DNA of 64,000 nucleotides, taken from the NCBI GenBank assembly GCA_902569405.1, contig CACFTX010000003.1:1-64000 (forward strand), read 5' to 3'. The notes beneath the pieces are model-generated. The model saw nothing but the letters and a program-made list of their open reading frames with translations, searched no databases and was not told the origin of the DNA. The translations under genes and the position numbers were made by a program. This document shows positions 18,131-27,248 of the stretch, piece after piece. Source of the stretch: an uncultured Pelagibacteraceae bacterium (GTDB taxonomy: Bacteria > Pseudomonadota > Alphaproteobacteria > Pelagibacterales > Pelagibacteraceae). Positions within the stretch are counted from its first letter, which is position 1. Each line of letters starts with the position of its first letter.

Positions 18131-18837
18131 AATCTATCTAATCCTTTATTTTTAATCCTTATCATTTCCGTATTAAATTTCATCAAAAAAATCAACAAAG
18201 AGAATAGAGCAAATGCCGCAGTCATAATACCTAATGGTATTAACATTGAAGAATGAATGGTTGAATCACTCATAATTTTTAGTGACGGACCCTGATGCAA
18301 AGTGTTCCACCAATTAACAGAAAATTTTATTATTGGAATATTAATTGCTCCTACTATAGCAATCAAAGAACTTATTTTAATAGCATTATTTTGATTATTT
18401 ATAATTCTCCATGACAATAAATACATAAAATAAAATAAAGCTAAAATTAACATAGATGTTATTCTTGCATCCCAGGCCCACCAAGTTCCCCATGTGGGTT
18501 TTCCCCATATTGAACCTGTTACTAAGGCAATTATATTAAAAATGAATCCCGATGGTGCTAAACTTTTTGATATTAAAAAAAAATTCTTATTTTTAAAAAC
18601 AAAAGTACTTATTGATAAAAAAGCTATAATAGAAAATATACCAAGAGCCATCCAGGCGGCTGGAACATGAACGTACATAATCCTTACTGAATGACTTTGC
18701 TTATAATCTTCGGGAGATAAAAATAAAGCTTCAGTTAATCCAATTGTTAAAACAATTATAAATAAAACAAATACATACTTTGAGGATTTTGTAGAAATTT
18801 CAAATACTTTACTTAGACTAAAAAAATTTAGCATCAA
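18127..18837 (-). CDS. ccmC: Haem transporter CcmC
   Basis: Six-helix membrane protein that loads haem onto CcmE. The WWD motif WGKPTWGTWWAWDARIT lies at 111-127. The two flanking periplasmic haem-ligand histidines are visible as His57 in YVHVPAAW and one in WWNTLHQGPS. It is the first gene of the ccmCDEFGH run in this window. ccmA and ccmB, which in many bacteria precede it, are not here; hspQ occupies that position. Confidence 0.95.
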   Translation of the reverse strand: MMLNFFSLSKVFEISTKSSKYVFVLFIIVLTIGLTEALFLSPEDYKQSHSVRIMYVHVPAAWMALGIFSIIAFLSISTFVFKNKNFFLISKSLAPSGFIFNIIALVTGSIWGKPTWGTWWAWDARITSMLILALFYFMYLLSWRIINNQNNAIKISSLIAIVGAINIPIIKFSVNWWNTLHQGPSLKIMSDSTIHSSMLIPLGIMTAAFALFSLLIFLMKFNTEMIRIKNKGLDRL

Positions 18838-18880
18838 AAGATTATATATCTTAACAAGAGAGATTTTTTAATTATTATTT

Positions 18881-18950
18881 AAAAAAAAATTCCGATCAAG
18901 AATGCCGAGGGAGATAAAATAAGGGATACAAATGCATTCCTGATCAGAAT
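18881..18950 (-). ncRNA. Long-loop hairpin with poly-U: hspQ terminator or small RNA
   Basis: In the hspQ-ccmC gap the minus-strand RNA forms a 17-bp stem (18889-18905 with 18934-18950). At two positions (18899/18940 and 18893/18946) the pairs are A-C mismatches on the plus strand but G-U wobbles on the minus strand, so the minus strand is the functional one. The 28-nt loop is pyrimidine rich and holds UAUCCCU and CUCCCU, complements of Shine-Dalgarno sequences. The stem is followed by about nine U (18881-18889). It could end hspQ transcription or be the 3' hairpin of a small RNA. Confidence 0.6.
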
Positions 18951-19018
18951 ATAATTAATATTAAAAGTATGTTATGTCTAAGATTTGCGGTAAATGTGTT
19001 GAAAAAGTGACTTAAACT

Positions 19019-19339
19019 TTAATTAGACGGCTTAAAATAAGTTGATCCTTTTCGTCCTGAAAATATTTCATTAATTAAAGGATGTTTAATTGGTTCATCA
19101 GAATCATCGTTAAGCAAATTTTGTTCAGAAACATAGGCTTCGTATGTTATTTCATCATTTTCAGCTAGCAGGTGATAAAACGGCTGATCTTTTCTTGGTC
19201 TAACATTTTTAGGAATAGACTGATACCATTCTTCTGAATTGTTAAACTCAAAATCCACATCATATATAACACCTCTAAAATCGAAGTGTTTGTGCTTAAC
19301 TATGTCTCCTATTGAAAACTTTGCTTTCTGAATTGCCAT
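19019..19339 (-). CDS. hspQ: Heat-shock protein HspQ (YccV family)
   Basis: A 106-residue protein of the HspQ/YccV family, known in E. coli as a hemimethylated-DNA-binding protein and as an enhancer of Lon protease. The family core is clear: FSIGDIVKHKHFDFRGVIYDVD, then WYQSIPKNVRPRKDQPFYHLLAEN, and YVSEQNL. It ends before the long hairpin at 18881-18950 and is transcribed divergently from yciB. Which of the two described roles applies here cannot be told from the sequence. Confidence 0.92.
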   Translation of the reverse strand: MAIQKAKFSIGDIVKHKHFDFRGVIYDVDFEFNNSEEWYQSIPKNVRPRKDQPFYHLLAENDEITYEAYVSEQNLLNDDSDEPIKHPLINEIFSGRKGSTYFKPSN

Positions 19340-19416
19340 TATTTTAAATATGAATATTTAAGAAAAAAAATCAATAAAAAAATATAAAAGTTTTTCTAAT
19401 CTGTTAATATCTAATA

Positions 19417-19968
19417 GTGAATAAATCGTTTGTTAAATTTGTCACAGACTTTGGGCCTTTGGTGGTCTTTTTCTTCTTTTATTATAATAGTGATAAAAAT
19501 CTTAAAATAGCAATACCTCCATTTATAATAACAACTTTAATTTCTTTATTTGTTGTGTGGATAATTGAAAAAAAAATCCCAATGGTTCCTTTGATTAGCG
19601 GAATTTTAATAACTTTATTTGGTGGTTTAACAATTTATTTTGATAATGCTATTTTTTTATACATTAAACCAACCATCATTAATATTCTATTTGGTTTGGC
19701 TCTCCTTCTTGGAAAATTTTTTACAAATGAACCTATTTTAAAAAAAATTATGGGCAAATCTTTATCTTTAACTTCGGAAGGTTGGGATCTGTTAAATAAA
19801 AGATGGATATACTTTTTCTTTGGTGTAGCAATATTAAATGAATGCGTATGGAGAACTCAATCAGAAGAATTTTGGGTTAACTTTAAAGTTTGGGGTTTAT
19901 TGCCAATTACTTTTATTTTTACAGCATTTCAAATCCCTTTAATTAGCAAACATAAAATTAATGAATAG
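19417..19968 (+). CDS. yciB: Inner-membrane protein YciB / septation protein A family
   Basis: A 183-residue, five- to six-helix inner-membrane protein. The N-terminal FVKFVTDFGPLVVFFFFYY and the GWDLLNKRWIYFFFGVAILNE segment identify the YciB/IspA(ispZ) family, linked to cell-envelope and septum upkeep in enterobacteria and Shigella. The start codon is GTG (19417). Its last 8 nt overlap the DUF2794 gene. The pairing of these two genes is seen in other alphaproteobacteria as far as I recall. Confidence 0.88.
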   Translation: MNKSFVKFVTDFGPLVVFFFFYYNSDKNLKIAIPPFIITTLISLFVVWIIEKKIPMVPLISGILITLFGGLTIYFDNAIFLYIKPTIINILFGLALLLGKFFTNEPILKKIMGKSLSLTSEGWDLLNKRWIYFFFGVAILNECVWRTQSEEFWVNFKVWGLLPITFIFTAFQIPLISKHKINE

Positions 19969-20305
19969 AAATTTAAGATTAGTAATTAACAATTCATCAA
20001 AAAATGTTGAAGAAAAGTATTTTTTTGAAAAGGAAGAGTTAAAAATTATATTAAATTTATATGCCCAAATGGTATCCAGGGGATCTTGGAAAGATTATGG
20101 TTTAACAATATCAAATCGCCAAGTTGGTTTTAGTGTTTTTAAAAATGCAGCTGAAAATGCTATGTACAAAATTTGTAAAAATTTTAGACCAAGTAGTAAA
20201 AATTTAAAATATCTAGTTACCGACTCTAAAGGTAAAATTCTAAAAAATTCAAATGATTTGGATAATATGTTAAAAAGTACTAACTGGAAAAAACTAACTG
20301 GATAA
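19961..20305 (+). CDS. DUF2794 family protein
   Basis: A 114-residue soluble protein of the alphaproteobacterial DUF2794 family, recognised by FEKEELKIILNLYAQMVSRGSWKDYGLTISNRQVGFSVFK-like core followed by a YLVTDSKGKIL strand. The function is unknown. It overlaps yciB by 8 nt and is probably translated from the same mRNA. It ends one base before the convergent BI-1 gene. Confidence 0.85.
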   Translation: MNRNLRLVINNSSKNVEEKYFFEKEELKIILNLYAQMVSRGSWKDYGLTISNRQVGFSVFKNAAENAMYKICKNFRPSSKNLKYLVTDSKGKILKNSNDLDNMLKSTNWKKLTG

Positions 20306-21067
20306 TTATCTTCTTTGACCAAAAAGTCTTAAAAGCATTATAAATAAATTAATAAAGTCTAAATAAAGAGTTAAAGCACCCATAACAGCTTTTTTTCCAA
20401 TTATCTCTCCACTGTCAGACACCGCGTACATATTCTTAATTTTTTGAGTATCATAAGCTGTTAAACCAACAAAAATAAGTACACCTAAAATTGAAATCAC
20501 AAAATACATCATTGATGATTTAAGAAAAATATTTACTAATGAGGCAATTATAATTCCTATTAAACCCATAATTAAAAATGAACCAAATTTTGTCAGGTCC
20601 CTTTTAGTTGTATATCCATAAATACTCATTGCACCAAAAGTTGCTGAAGTTATGAAAAAAACTCTAGCAACACTTGCTCCAGTATAAACTAATAATATCC
20701 AAGACAATGATAATCCCATTAGTGCTGCAAAGATCCAAAATACAGTTTGTGCTTTCGCTGTACTCATTTTATGTATTCCAAAACTCATATAAAAAACTAC
20801 CCCAAGTGGAGCCAACATTACTATCCATTTTAGTCCTGAAAAAAATAAAGCATTACCCATACTAGTAAAACCTGTTATTGCGCCACTAGAGTCCGTTATA
20901 ACTGACATCTTAAAAGAGATAAGCGCAATTATTCCTGTTAGCAATACACCAGTTGCCATATAGTTATATACTTTAAGCATATAGGCTCTTAAGCCCTCAT
21001 CCATTACAACAGTAGACTGTTGTGCCGCTTTTACTTTGTTGAAAATATTCTCTTTATTGAATTCCAT
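20306..21067 (-). CDS. Bax inhibitor-1 / YccA family membrane protein
   Basis: A seven-helix membrane protein of the BI-1/TMBIM family (253 aa). The cytoplasmic N terminus is followed by the family start MLKVYNYMATGVLLTGI, and near the end FVGLTAYDTQKIK and LYLDFINLFIMLLRLFG are diagnostic. Bacterial relatives include YccA, which modulates FtsH, and a BsYetJ type pH-dependent calcium leak channel. Which applies here is unknown. It is monocistronic with an AT-rich upstream gap shared with the aldo/keto reductase. Confidence 0.92.
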   Translation of the reverse strand: MEFNKENIFNKVKAAQQSTVVMDEGLRAYMLKVYNYMATGVLLTGIIALISFKMSVITDSSGAITGFTSMGNALFFSGLKWIVMLAPLGVVFYMSFGIHKMSTAKAQTVFWIFAALMGLSLSWILLVYTGASVARVFFITSATFGAMSIYGYTTKRDLTKFGSFLIMGLIGIIIASLVNIFLKSSMMYFVISILGVLIFVGLTAYDTQKIKNMYAVSDSGEIIGKKAVMGALTLYLDFINLFIMLLRLFGQRR

Positions 21068-21140
21068 AATTGTTAATATAATAGTCTTTTACTATTATTT
21101 CAAGATATCATAAAAAGCTTTAAAAAATATTTAATATTTC

Positions 21141-22178
21141 ATGAATTATAAAAAATTAGGAACTACAGACCTTGAAGTTAGCACTATTTGCTTAGGAACT
21201 ATGACTTGGGGTGAACAAAACTCACAAGAAGAAGGTTTTGAGCAAATGGATTATGCCTTAGATCAAGGGATAAATTTTTGGGATACAGCAGAACTTTATT
21301 CAGTTCCTCCAAAAGAAGAAACTTTTGGGCATACAGAAATAATTATTGGAAATTGGTTTAAAAAAACAAAGAAAAGAGAGAAAGTTATACTGGCAACAAA
21401 AGTGGCAGGACCAATGCGACCATATTTAAGAGGTGGTGGAAATCAATATGATAAAAAAAATATTACCGAAGCATTAGATGGAAGTTTAAAGAGACTACAA
21501 ACAGATTATATTGATCTATATCAACTTCATTGGCCAGAAAGAAATACAAATATGTTTGGTAGACTAGGTTATGAACATAATGATAATGGAGATTGGAATA
21601 AATTTGAAGATGTTTTGGGAAACCTTAAAAAGTTTATTGACGAAGGAAAAGTAAGACATGTTGGTTTGTCTAATGAAACGGCATGGGGTGCTAAAAAGTA
21701 TCTAGAAATTTCAAAAGATCATAACTTACCAAGAATGATGGCTATTCAAAATCCTTACAATTTATTAAACAGAACTTATGAAGTTGGTCTTGCAGAAGTT
21801 TCTATTAGAGAACAAATTGGTTTACTGGCATATTCTCCATTGGCAAGTGGATATCTATCTGGAAAATATAGAAATAAACAAATGCCAAAAAATTCTAGAA
21901 TTGCCTTAGATCCTAAGTTTTGGTCAAGATATGATAAACCAAACACTAGTGTGGCTGTAGATGCTTATTTTGAAATAGCAAAAAAATATAATATTAATTT
22001 AACACAAATGTCTTTAAAGTTTTGCGAAATTCAACCATTTATGACTAGTGTAATTATTGGCGCAACTACAATGGAGCAGTTGAAAACTGATATAGAAAGT
22101 GTAAATTTAAAATTAACAGATGAAATTATTAAAGAAATTAATGAAGTTCAAAAAACATATCCAAATCCATGTCCATAA
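21141..22178 (+). CDS. Aldo/keto reductase (Tas-like)
   Basis: NADPH-dependent oxidoreductase with a TIM-barrel fold, 345 aa. The catalytic tetrad is Asp48, Tyr53, Lys87 and His130, seen in NFWDTAELYS, LATKVAG and LYQLHWP. The length and the PPKEETFGHTE loop resemble the E. coli Tas / YajO branch. The natural substrate is unknown. Its stop overlaps the next gene's start by 10 nt. Confidence 0.9.
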   Translation: MNYKKLGTTDLEVSTICLGTMTWGEQNSQEEGFEQMDYALDQGINFWDTAELYSVPPKEETFGHTEIIIGNWFKKTKKREKVILATKVAGPMRPYLRGGGNQYDKKNITEALDGSLKRLQTDYIDLYQLHWPERNTNMFGRLGYEHNDNGDWNKFEDVLGNLKKFIDEGKVRHVGLSNETAWGAKKYLEISKDHNLPRMMAIQNPYNLLNRTYEVGLAEVSIREQIGLLAYSPLASGYLSGKYRNKQMPKNSRIALDPKFWSRYDKPNTSVAVDAYFEIAKKYNINLTQMSLKFCEIQPFMTSVIIGATTMEQLKTDIESVNLKLTDEIIKEINEVQKTYPNPCP

Positions 22179-22675
22179 TTAAAAATTTAATATTAATATT
22201 ATTTTCACTCATTATTATTAATCATGTAAACGCTGAAGAGGTAAAAAAGATTTTAAAAAATAAAGACTGGGAAACTTATGTTATTAAAAATGATAGTAGT
22301 AAAATTTGTTTTGCTCAATCAATGCCAATTTTACAAGCTCCCAAAAAAGATACAAGAGAAGCAAGACTTTTTGTAACTTTTAGACCTAATGAAAAAATTT
22401 CAGATGAAATAAGTATTACCTCTGGATATGAATATAATAAAAAAAACTCAATTATGGCAAGATCAGGAAAATACAAATACAAATTTGATATAGCTCAGGA
22501 AAATTTTGCTTGGATAGCTGATAATAAAAAAGAAAAAAAAATGATCAAAACCATGAAAAAAGGATCAAGAATAATGATAACTGGATATAATCAAAAAGGC
22601 TCACAAACAATTGATCACTATTCTCTCCTAGGATTTACCAAAGCATACAATTCTGCCAAAAAAAGCTGCAGCTAA
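22169..22675 (+). CDS. Invasion-associated locus B (IalB)-like secreted protein
   Basis: A 168-residue protein with a signal peptide (hydrophobic 5-18, cleavage near NAEE). The mature part shows the IalB family pattern: WETYVIKNDSSKICFAQS, ARLFVTFRPNEK, YKFDIAQENFAWIADNKKEKKMIKTMKKGSRIMITGYNQKG-type segments, and a C-terminal SLLGFTKAYNSAKKSC. The name comes from Bartonella invasion genes; in free-living alphaproteobacteria the role is unknown. It may be linked to argG, which starts 8 nt downstream. Confidence 0.75.
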   Translation: MSIIKNLILILFSLIIINHVNAEEVKKILKNKDWETYVIKNDSSKICFAQSMPILQAPKKDTREARLFVTFRPNEKISDEISITSGYEYNKKNSIMARSGKYKYKFDIAQENFAWIADNKKEKKMIKTMKKGSRIMITGYNQKGSQTIDHYSLLGFTKAYNSAKKSCS

Positions 22676-22682
22676 TTAATAA

Positions 22683-23864
22683 ATGAAATTTAATAAAAGA
22701 ATTGTTCTCGCATATTCGGGAGGCTTAGATACATCTATAATATTAAAATGGCTTCAAGAAAATTATAATGCTGAAATTATTACATATACTGCAGATATTG
22801 GTCAAAAAATTGATAAAAAAAAAATTTATAAAAATGCAAAAAAATTAGGTGTTAAAAAAATCATTATTGAAAATCTTAAGAATACTTTTGTTAAAGATTA
22901 CGTTTATCCAATGCTAAGAGGTCATGCATTGTATGAAGGGGTTTATTTACTTGGAACTTCAATCGCAAGACCTTTGATTGCAAAAAGACAAATAGCAATT
23001 GCCAAAAAATATAAAGCGTATGCAGTTTCGCATGGATCTACAGGCAAGGGAAATGATCAAGTCAGATTTGAATTAGGATACCATTATTTTGGTCCAAAAA
23101 TAAAAATTATTGCACCTTGGAGAGAATGGAAACTAAATTCTAGAACAGATTTAATTAAATATGCTAAAAAAAATAATATTCTTATACCCAAAGATAAAAA
23201 AGGCGCTCCACCTTTTTCAGTAGATGATAATTTATATCATACATCTACAGAAGGAAAAATTTTAGAAAACCCAAAAAATACCGCACCAGAATTTATTTTT
23301 CAAAGAACCATTTCTCCTGAAAGAGCACCTAGCAAAAACACTATAGTAAATATTGAGTTTAAAAATGGGGATCCAATAACCATTAATGGTAAAAAATTAT
23401 CACCCGAAAATCTTTTAGAAAAATTAAATATTCTCGCAGGTAAAAATGGAATTGGTAGAGTTGATTTAGTTGAAAATAGATTTATCGGAATAAAATCTAG
23501 AGGTGTATATGAAACACCAGGAGGAACTATATTAATGATAGCCCATAGAGCAATTGAGTCAGTCACTTTAGATAAACTAACAATGCATAAAAAAGATGAA
23601 GTTATGCCTCGTTATGCCGAACTAATTTATAACGGCTACTGGTATTCAAAAGAAAGACTTAAAATTCAAAAAATAGTTGATTTACAAAAAAACAAAGTCA
23701 ACGGATCAATAAAACTAAAATTATACAAAGGAAATGTAACAATTCTTTCTAGAAGAACCAAAAGTACTGCTTATTCAATGAAAAAAGTTTCTTTTGAAGA
23801 AAATAAAACATTTAACAAGTCAAATATAGAGCGATTTATTAATTTTCATAAAAAAAAACTATAA
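22683..23864 (+). CDS. argG: Argininosuccinate synthase
   Basis: Condenses citrulline and aspartate with ATP in arginine biosynthesis. The ATP-binding motif AYSGGLDTS is at residues 10-18, followed by EVIT-like strands, the GSTGKGNDQVRFELG citrulline/aspartate site and SRGVYETPGG. The length of 393 aa is typical. No other arginine gene is adjacent; argF, argH and others must lie elsewhere. Confidence 0.97.
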   Translation: MKFNKRIVLAYSGGLDTSIILKWLQENYNAEIITYTADIGQKIDKKKIYKNAKKLGVKKIIIENLKNTFVKDYVYPMLRGHALYEGVYLLGTSIARPLIAKRQIAIAKKYKAYAVSHGSTGKGNDQVRFELGYHYFGPKIKIIAPWREWKLNSRTDLIKYAKKNNILIPKDKKGAPPFSVDDNLYHTSTEGKILENPKNTAPEFIFQRTISPERAPSKNTIVNIEFKNGDPITINGKKLSPENLLEKLNILAGKNGIGRVDLVENRFIGIKSRGVYETPGGTILMIAHRAIESVTLDKLTMHKKDEVMPRYAELIYNGYWYSKERLKIQKIVDLQKNKVNGSIKLKLYKGNVTILSRRTKSTAYSMKKVSFEENKTFNKSNIERFINFHKKKL

Positions 23865-23941
23865 AAGTTTGTTCAAAATAGTTGCGTCAACAAGTGCTAG
23901 GGTTTAATAAAATTTAATGTATATAAACAAATAATCAAATT

Positions 23942-24319
23942 ATGGAAAAAATTACAAAAAATTTACAACTAATTCTGCTTACAATAATTTTAATAAGCAC
24001 AATAATTGCGGTTGGAATTGAAATAAAAACAATGTTCATCAACCAATCTGTTACTCTAGCGGATCTTCTTTTAATGTTTCTTTATTTAGAAGTTTTAGCA
24101 ATGGTAAGAGTTTTTTGGGATCAACAATCTATAAGTATTACATTGCCATTATTAATTGCAATAACTGCTTTATCTCGATTTATTATACTACAAGGAAAAG
24201 AAATGGATCCTGCTGGATTAGTTTATGAAGCTGTGGCTATAGTATTAATTGCTTCTGCAATTGTAATTCTAAGATTACGCCATAGTGATAAACTTGGCAT
24301 CAAACCAAAAAGAAAATAA
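23942..24319 (+). CDS. PsiE-like membrane protein
   Basis: A 125-residue protein with four predicted helices (about 9-30, 40-58, 64-84 and 94-111). LADLLLMFLYLEVLAMVRVFW and the C-terminal IVILRLRHSDKLGI fit the PsiE (phosphate-starvation-inducible) family, whose function is unknown. It stands alone between argG and the convergent folD gene. I see no clear Pho-box-like repeat upstream. Confidence 0.75.
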   Translation: MEKITKNLQLILLTIILISTIIAVGIEIKTMFINQSVTLADLLLMFLYLEVLAMVRVFWDQQSISITLPLLIAITALSRFIILQGKEMDPAGLVYEAVAIVLIASAIVILRLRHSDKLGIKPKRK

Positions 24320-24320
24320 T

Positions 24321-25166
24321 CTATTTCTGAGATCTTTTAAAACAATCAATAGTATTTTTTAACAAACAAGCAATTGTCATAGGACCAACACCACCTGGCA
24401 CAGGTGTTAAAGCTTTTGCAACTTTTGAAACTTCATCAAACGCAACATCACCAACAATACCTTTGTCAGTTTTATTAATTCCAACATCAACAACTATTGC
24501 ATCTTTTTTAATCCAATCACCTTTTACAAGTTCGGGCATTCCAACTGCTGCAACTACAATATCGCCCTTTAGACACTCACCTTTTAGATCTTTTGTTTTA
24601 GAATGTGTAATTGTAACTGTGCAATTTTCTTTTAGAAGAAGTTGTGTCATTGGCTTTCCATTTAAATTTGATCTACCAACCACAACTGCTTTTTTACCAC
24701 TTAGGTTTGGTTCAATTTTTTTTATTAATAAATAACATCCAAGTGGAGTACATGGAATTGAACTTTCATAACCTGAAGATAAATTTCCAACATTCATAGG
24801 ATGAAATCCATCAACATCTTTGCTTGGTAAAATTTTTTCAATAACTTTTTGCTTATCAATATGCTTTGGTAGAGGTAATTGAACTAAAATACCAGATACA
24901 CTTTCGTCTTTATTAAGTTCATCAATTTTAGCTAAAACTGTTTTCTCTTCAACTGAGTCTGGATATCTAATTACTTCTGATTTTAAACCAACTTCATTTG
25001 CTGACTTTTCTTTATTTCTAACATAAATTTGACTTGGAGGATCTTCTCCAATCAAAATTACAGTTAATCCTGGAATTTTATTATATTTACTTTTAAGTTC
25101 TGAAACTTCTTTTTTTAATTCTTCTCTAAGTTCCGCTGCCACTTTTTTTCCGTCTATTAATATCAT
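24321..25166 (-). CDS. folD: Bifunctional methylenetetrahydrofolate dehydrogenase / cyclohydrolase
   Basis: Interconverts methylene-THF and formyl-THF in one-carbon metabolism, using NADP. YVRNKEKSANEVG holds Tyr48 and the catalytic Lys52, and the NADP-binding region VVGRSNLNGKPM plus the C-terminal TPVPGGVGPMTIA are canonical. The length of 281 aa is normal. It is the last gene of a minus-strand run yggT-folD after mscS. Confidence 0.97.
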   Translation of the reverse strand: MILIDGKKVAAELREELKKEVSELKSKYNKIPGLTVILIGEDPPSQIYVRNKEKSANEVGLKSEVIRYPDSVEEKTVLAKIDELNKDESVSGILVQLPLPKHIDKQKVIEKILPSKDVDGFHPMNVGNLSSGYESSIPCTPLGCYLLIKKIEPNLSGKKAVVVGRSNLNGKPMTQLLLKENCTVTITHSKTKDLKGECLKGDIVVAAVGMPELVKGDWIKKDAIVVDVGINKTDKGIVGDVAFDEVSKVAKALTPVPGGVGPMTIACLLKNTIDCFKRSQK

Positions 25167-25169
25167 GAA

Positions 25170-25463
25170 TTAGTTAAATATCATTGGTGCTACGTAGAGC
25201 TTCATACACATTTCTATAAACCAAATCAACAAAAGTAATATAATTGGTGATATATCTAGACTACCAAGATTGGGTAAAAAACGTCTTATTTTATTTAAAA
25301 TTGGATCAGTTAATCGATAGGTTAATTCTAAAATAGAATAAACAAATCTATTTTGTGTGTTCAAAACATTAAACGCAATTAACCAACTAATAATTACATT
25401 GGCAATTACAACGTAAGAATAAAGCTTTAAGATTTGAAGAGCTAAATGAAAAATTGCAATCAT
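25170..25463 (-). CDS. YggT family membrane protein
   Basis: A 97-residue protein with two membrane helices (about 10-30 and 68-88) around the family motif LTDPILNKIRRFLPNLGSLDISPIILLL-like segment. YggT proteins are linked to osmotic tolerance in E. coli and to thylakoid/division proteins in plants. The gene lies between mscS and folD and overlaps mscS by 4 nt; a partnership with the mechanosensitive channel in osmotic stress is plausible but inferred. Confidence 0.88.
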   Translation of the reverse strand: MIAIFHLALQILKLYSYVVIANVIISWLIAFNVLNTQNRFVYSILELTYRLTDPILNKIRRFLPNLGSLDISPIILLLLIWFIEMCMKLYVAPMIFN

Positions 25464-26545
25464 TTTTTCTCTACATAAATAGACTGGCTTGGGAAAGCAA
25501 ATGAAGCTTTATTTTTTTCCACTATTTGTTTAATTGAAATAGCAAGTCTTTCTTTAACGGCTAGCCATTCATCCCAATCATCTGTTTTTGTAAAACAACG
25601 TATGTACATATCAATAGAACTATCAGCAAATTTATCTACTCTAACTGCATAACCAAGATCTGGCTTATAGTCTTCATGTTTTTTTATGAAATCTTCTATT
25701 TCGTTTCTTATTGTTTTAAGTTGTTCAACAGTAGTGTCGTATTGTAAATTTATTGTCCAACTAATAATCCAATTGGTTGTTTGACTAATATTAATTACTG
25801 CATTTTCAGCAAATTGAAAATTTGGAATGATTGCAATCGATTTATCAAACTTTCTTATTACAGTTGATCTAAAACCTATTTTTTCAACAATCCCTTCTAT
25901 TATGTCTTCTACAAGAATCCAGTCTCCAATTTTAAATCTTTTTTCAACTAAAACTAAAATTCCAGAAATTAAATTTTTAAATAAGTCTTGTGCTCCTAGT
26001 GCAACAGCAACACCAAACAAACCTAATCCTGCAATAATTGGTCCTATTTTTATTCCCCAAAGTTCAAGCACTGCAGCTAAACCAAGAATAAAAATTAAAA
26101 TTTTTAACGATTTAATAATCCAGCCTATTAATTCTCGAGTTAAAACTTTACCTAATCCACTTAAAATATATGATACAGGTTCAATTATTTGGTGCATTAT
26201 CCAAAAAATAAAAATTGTAATTAATGTTCTATTTATTGTATCTACAATAACTCTACTATCCTCAGAAAAAGACATGTAATAACTTGCAATAAAAAAACCA
26301 ATAACAATTGGAAGAAATCTTGCTGGTCCTTCCATTGACTTAACAAAAGTATCATCTAATTTATTATTAGTTTTTTTAGCTATGCTCTCTAATCTTTTTA
26401 TAATTATTCTACCTATAATACCTCTAAATATTAAAAAAATAAGAAAGATTACAATTCCAATTAAAATTTGAAATATATCTACACCAAGAATTCCTTTGTT
26501 CCATACCGACAAAAAAAGCTCTTTAAAATTATTAAATATTTCCAT
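25460..26545 (-). CDS. MscS-type mechanosensitive ion channel
   Basis: Small-conductance channel family that releases solutes on hypo-osmotic shock. The 361-aa protein has about four helices before the pore helix GLFGVAVALGAQDLFKNLISGI (TM3, with the Gly/Ala packing pattern), then the beta domain FKIGDWILVEDIIEGIVEKIGFRSTVIR and a mixed alpha/beta C-terminal domain. It follows hemD and overlaps yggT. Confidence 0.93.
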   Translation of the reverse strand: MEIFNNFKELFLSVWNKGILGVDIFQILIGIVIFLIFLIFRGIIGRIIIKRLESIAKKTNNKLDDTFVKSMEGPARFLPIVIGFFIASYYMSFSEDSRVIVDTINRTLITIFIFWIMHQIIEPVSYILSGLGKVLTRELIGWIIKSLKILIFILGLAAVLELWGIKIGPIIAGLGLFGVAVALGAQDLFKNLISGILVLVEKRFKIGDWILVEDIIEGIVEKIGFRSTVIRKFDKSIAIIPNFQFAENAVINISQTTNWIISWTINLQYDTTVEQLKTIRNEIEDFIKKHEDYKPDLGYAVRVDKFADSSIDMYIRCFTKTDDWDEWLAVKERLAISIKQIVEKNKASFAFPSQSIYVEKK

Positions 26546-26547
26546 AA

Positions 26548-27246
26548 CTAAATTTTATATAGCAAAAATTCCTCTTCGCCAGGACTAAAAATAAAAATTT
26601 TTTTCCATTTAATTTCATTCAATACAGATGAGGTTTTTTCGCTTATGCACATCAAATTAGTATCCATCCAAAGATTACTTAAATTGTAATTTTTAATTAA
26701 ATTTAAAAAACTTGCTGCGCTATTTTGAGAATATACATAAACTATGTTTGGCATTTTCATTTTAATTTTTTTTACAAAATCTTCATTTAAATTTTCAACA
26801 TGTTTAACAGTATAATTCACTATTCTTTCAACATCATATCCTTCAGAAATAAGTTTTTTATCTAATTCGTTAGAAATAATTTCTCCACTCACATAAAGTA
26901 ATTTTCCGTCAGATAAATTAAAATTTTGCAGGATAAGTTCTTTTAAATTATCAACATTCCCTTCAGCTGAGAAAGTATTTTGAAAACCAGAGTTTCTTGC
27001 TTTTTTTTCTGTGGCATTCCCTACACAAAAACAATTAATTTTTTTATTAATTTTTTTTAAATTTAAAAATTTAATTGCATTAGTGCTTGTAAAAATTATT
27101 CCTTTAAAATCTTCAAAACTAAGTTCATCATAGTTTTTTTTTTCTACATAAATTAAAGGCATATGCGAAACTTCATGGCCTAATAATTGAAATTTTATCA
27201 TTATTTCCTGACAATCTTCTAGAGGTCTAGTAAATAAAATGTGCAT
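26548..27246 (-). CDS. hemD: Uroporphyrinogen-III synthase
   Basis: Cyclises hydroxymethylbilane to uroporphyrinogen III in tetrapyrrole synthesis. HemD sequences diverge strongly, but the start HILFTRPLEDCQE, the strand FKGIIFTSTNAIKF, CVGNATEKKARNSGF and the two-domain length of 232 aa fit. The position 2 nt downstream of hemC on the same strand is strong support. The following enzyme gene, hemE, lies far away near the origin. Confidence 0.88.
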   Translation of the reverse strand: MHILFTRPLEDCQEIMIKFQLLGHEVSHMPLIYVEKKNYDELSFEDFKGIIFTSTNAIKFLNLKKINKKINCFCVGNATEKKARNSGFQNTFSAEGNVDNLKELILQNFNLSDGKLLYVSGEIISNELDKKLISEGYDVERIVNYTVKHVENLNEDFVKKIKMKMPNIVYVYSQNSAASFLNLIKNYNLSNLWMDTNLMCISEKTSSVLNEIKWKKIFIFSPGEEEFLLYKI

Positions 27247-27248
27247 AA

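Noticed and set aside
18838..19018. Possible 6S RNA, because the hspQ-ccmC gap is about 180 nt long
   Set aside because: No long terminal stem pairs the two ends of the gap, and only one compact hairpin with a poly-U tail is found.
23865..23941. Possible terminator after argG
   Set aside because: No stem longer than a few base pairs followed by a T tract could be found.
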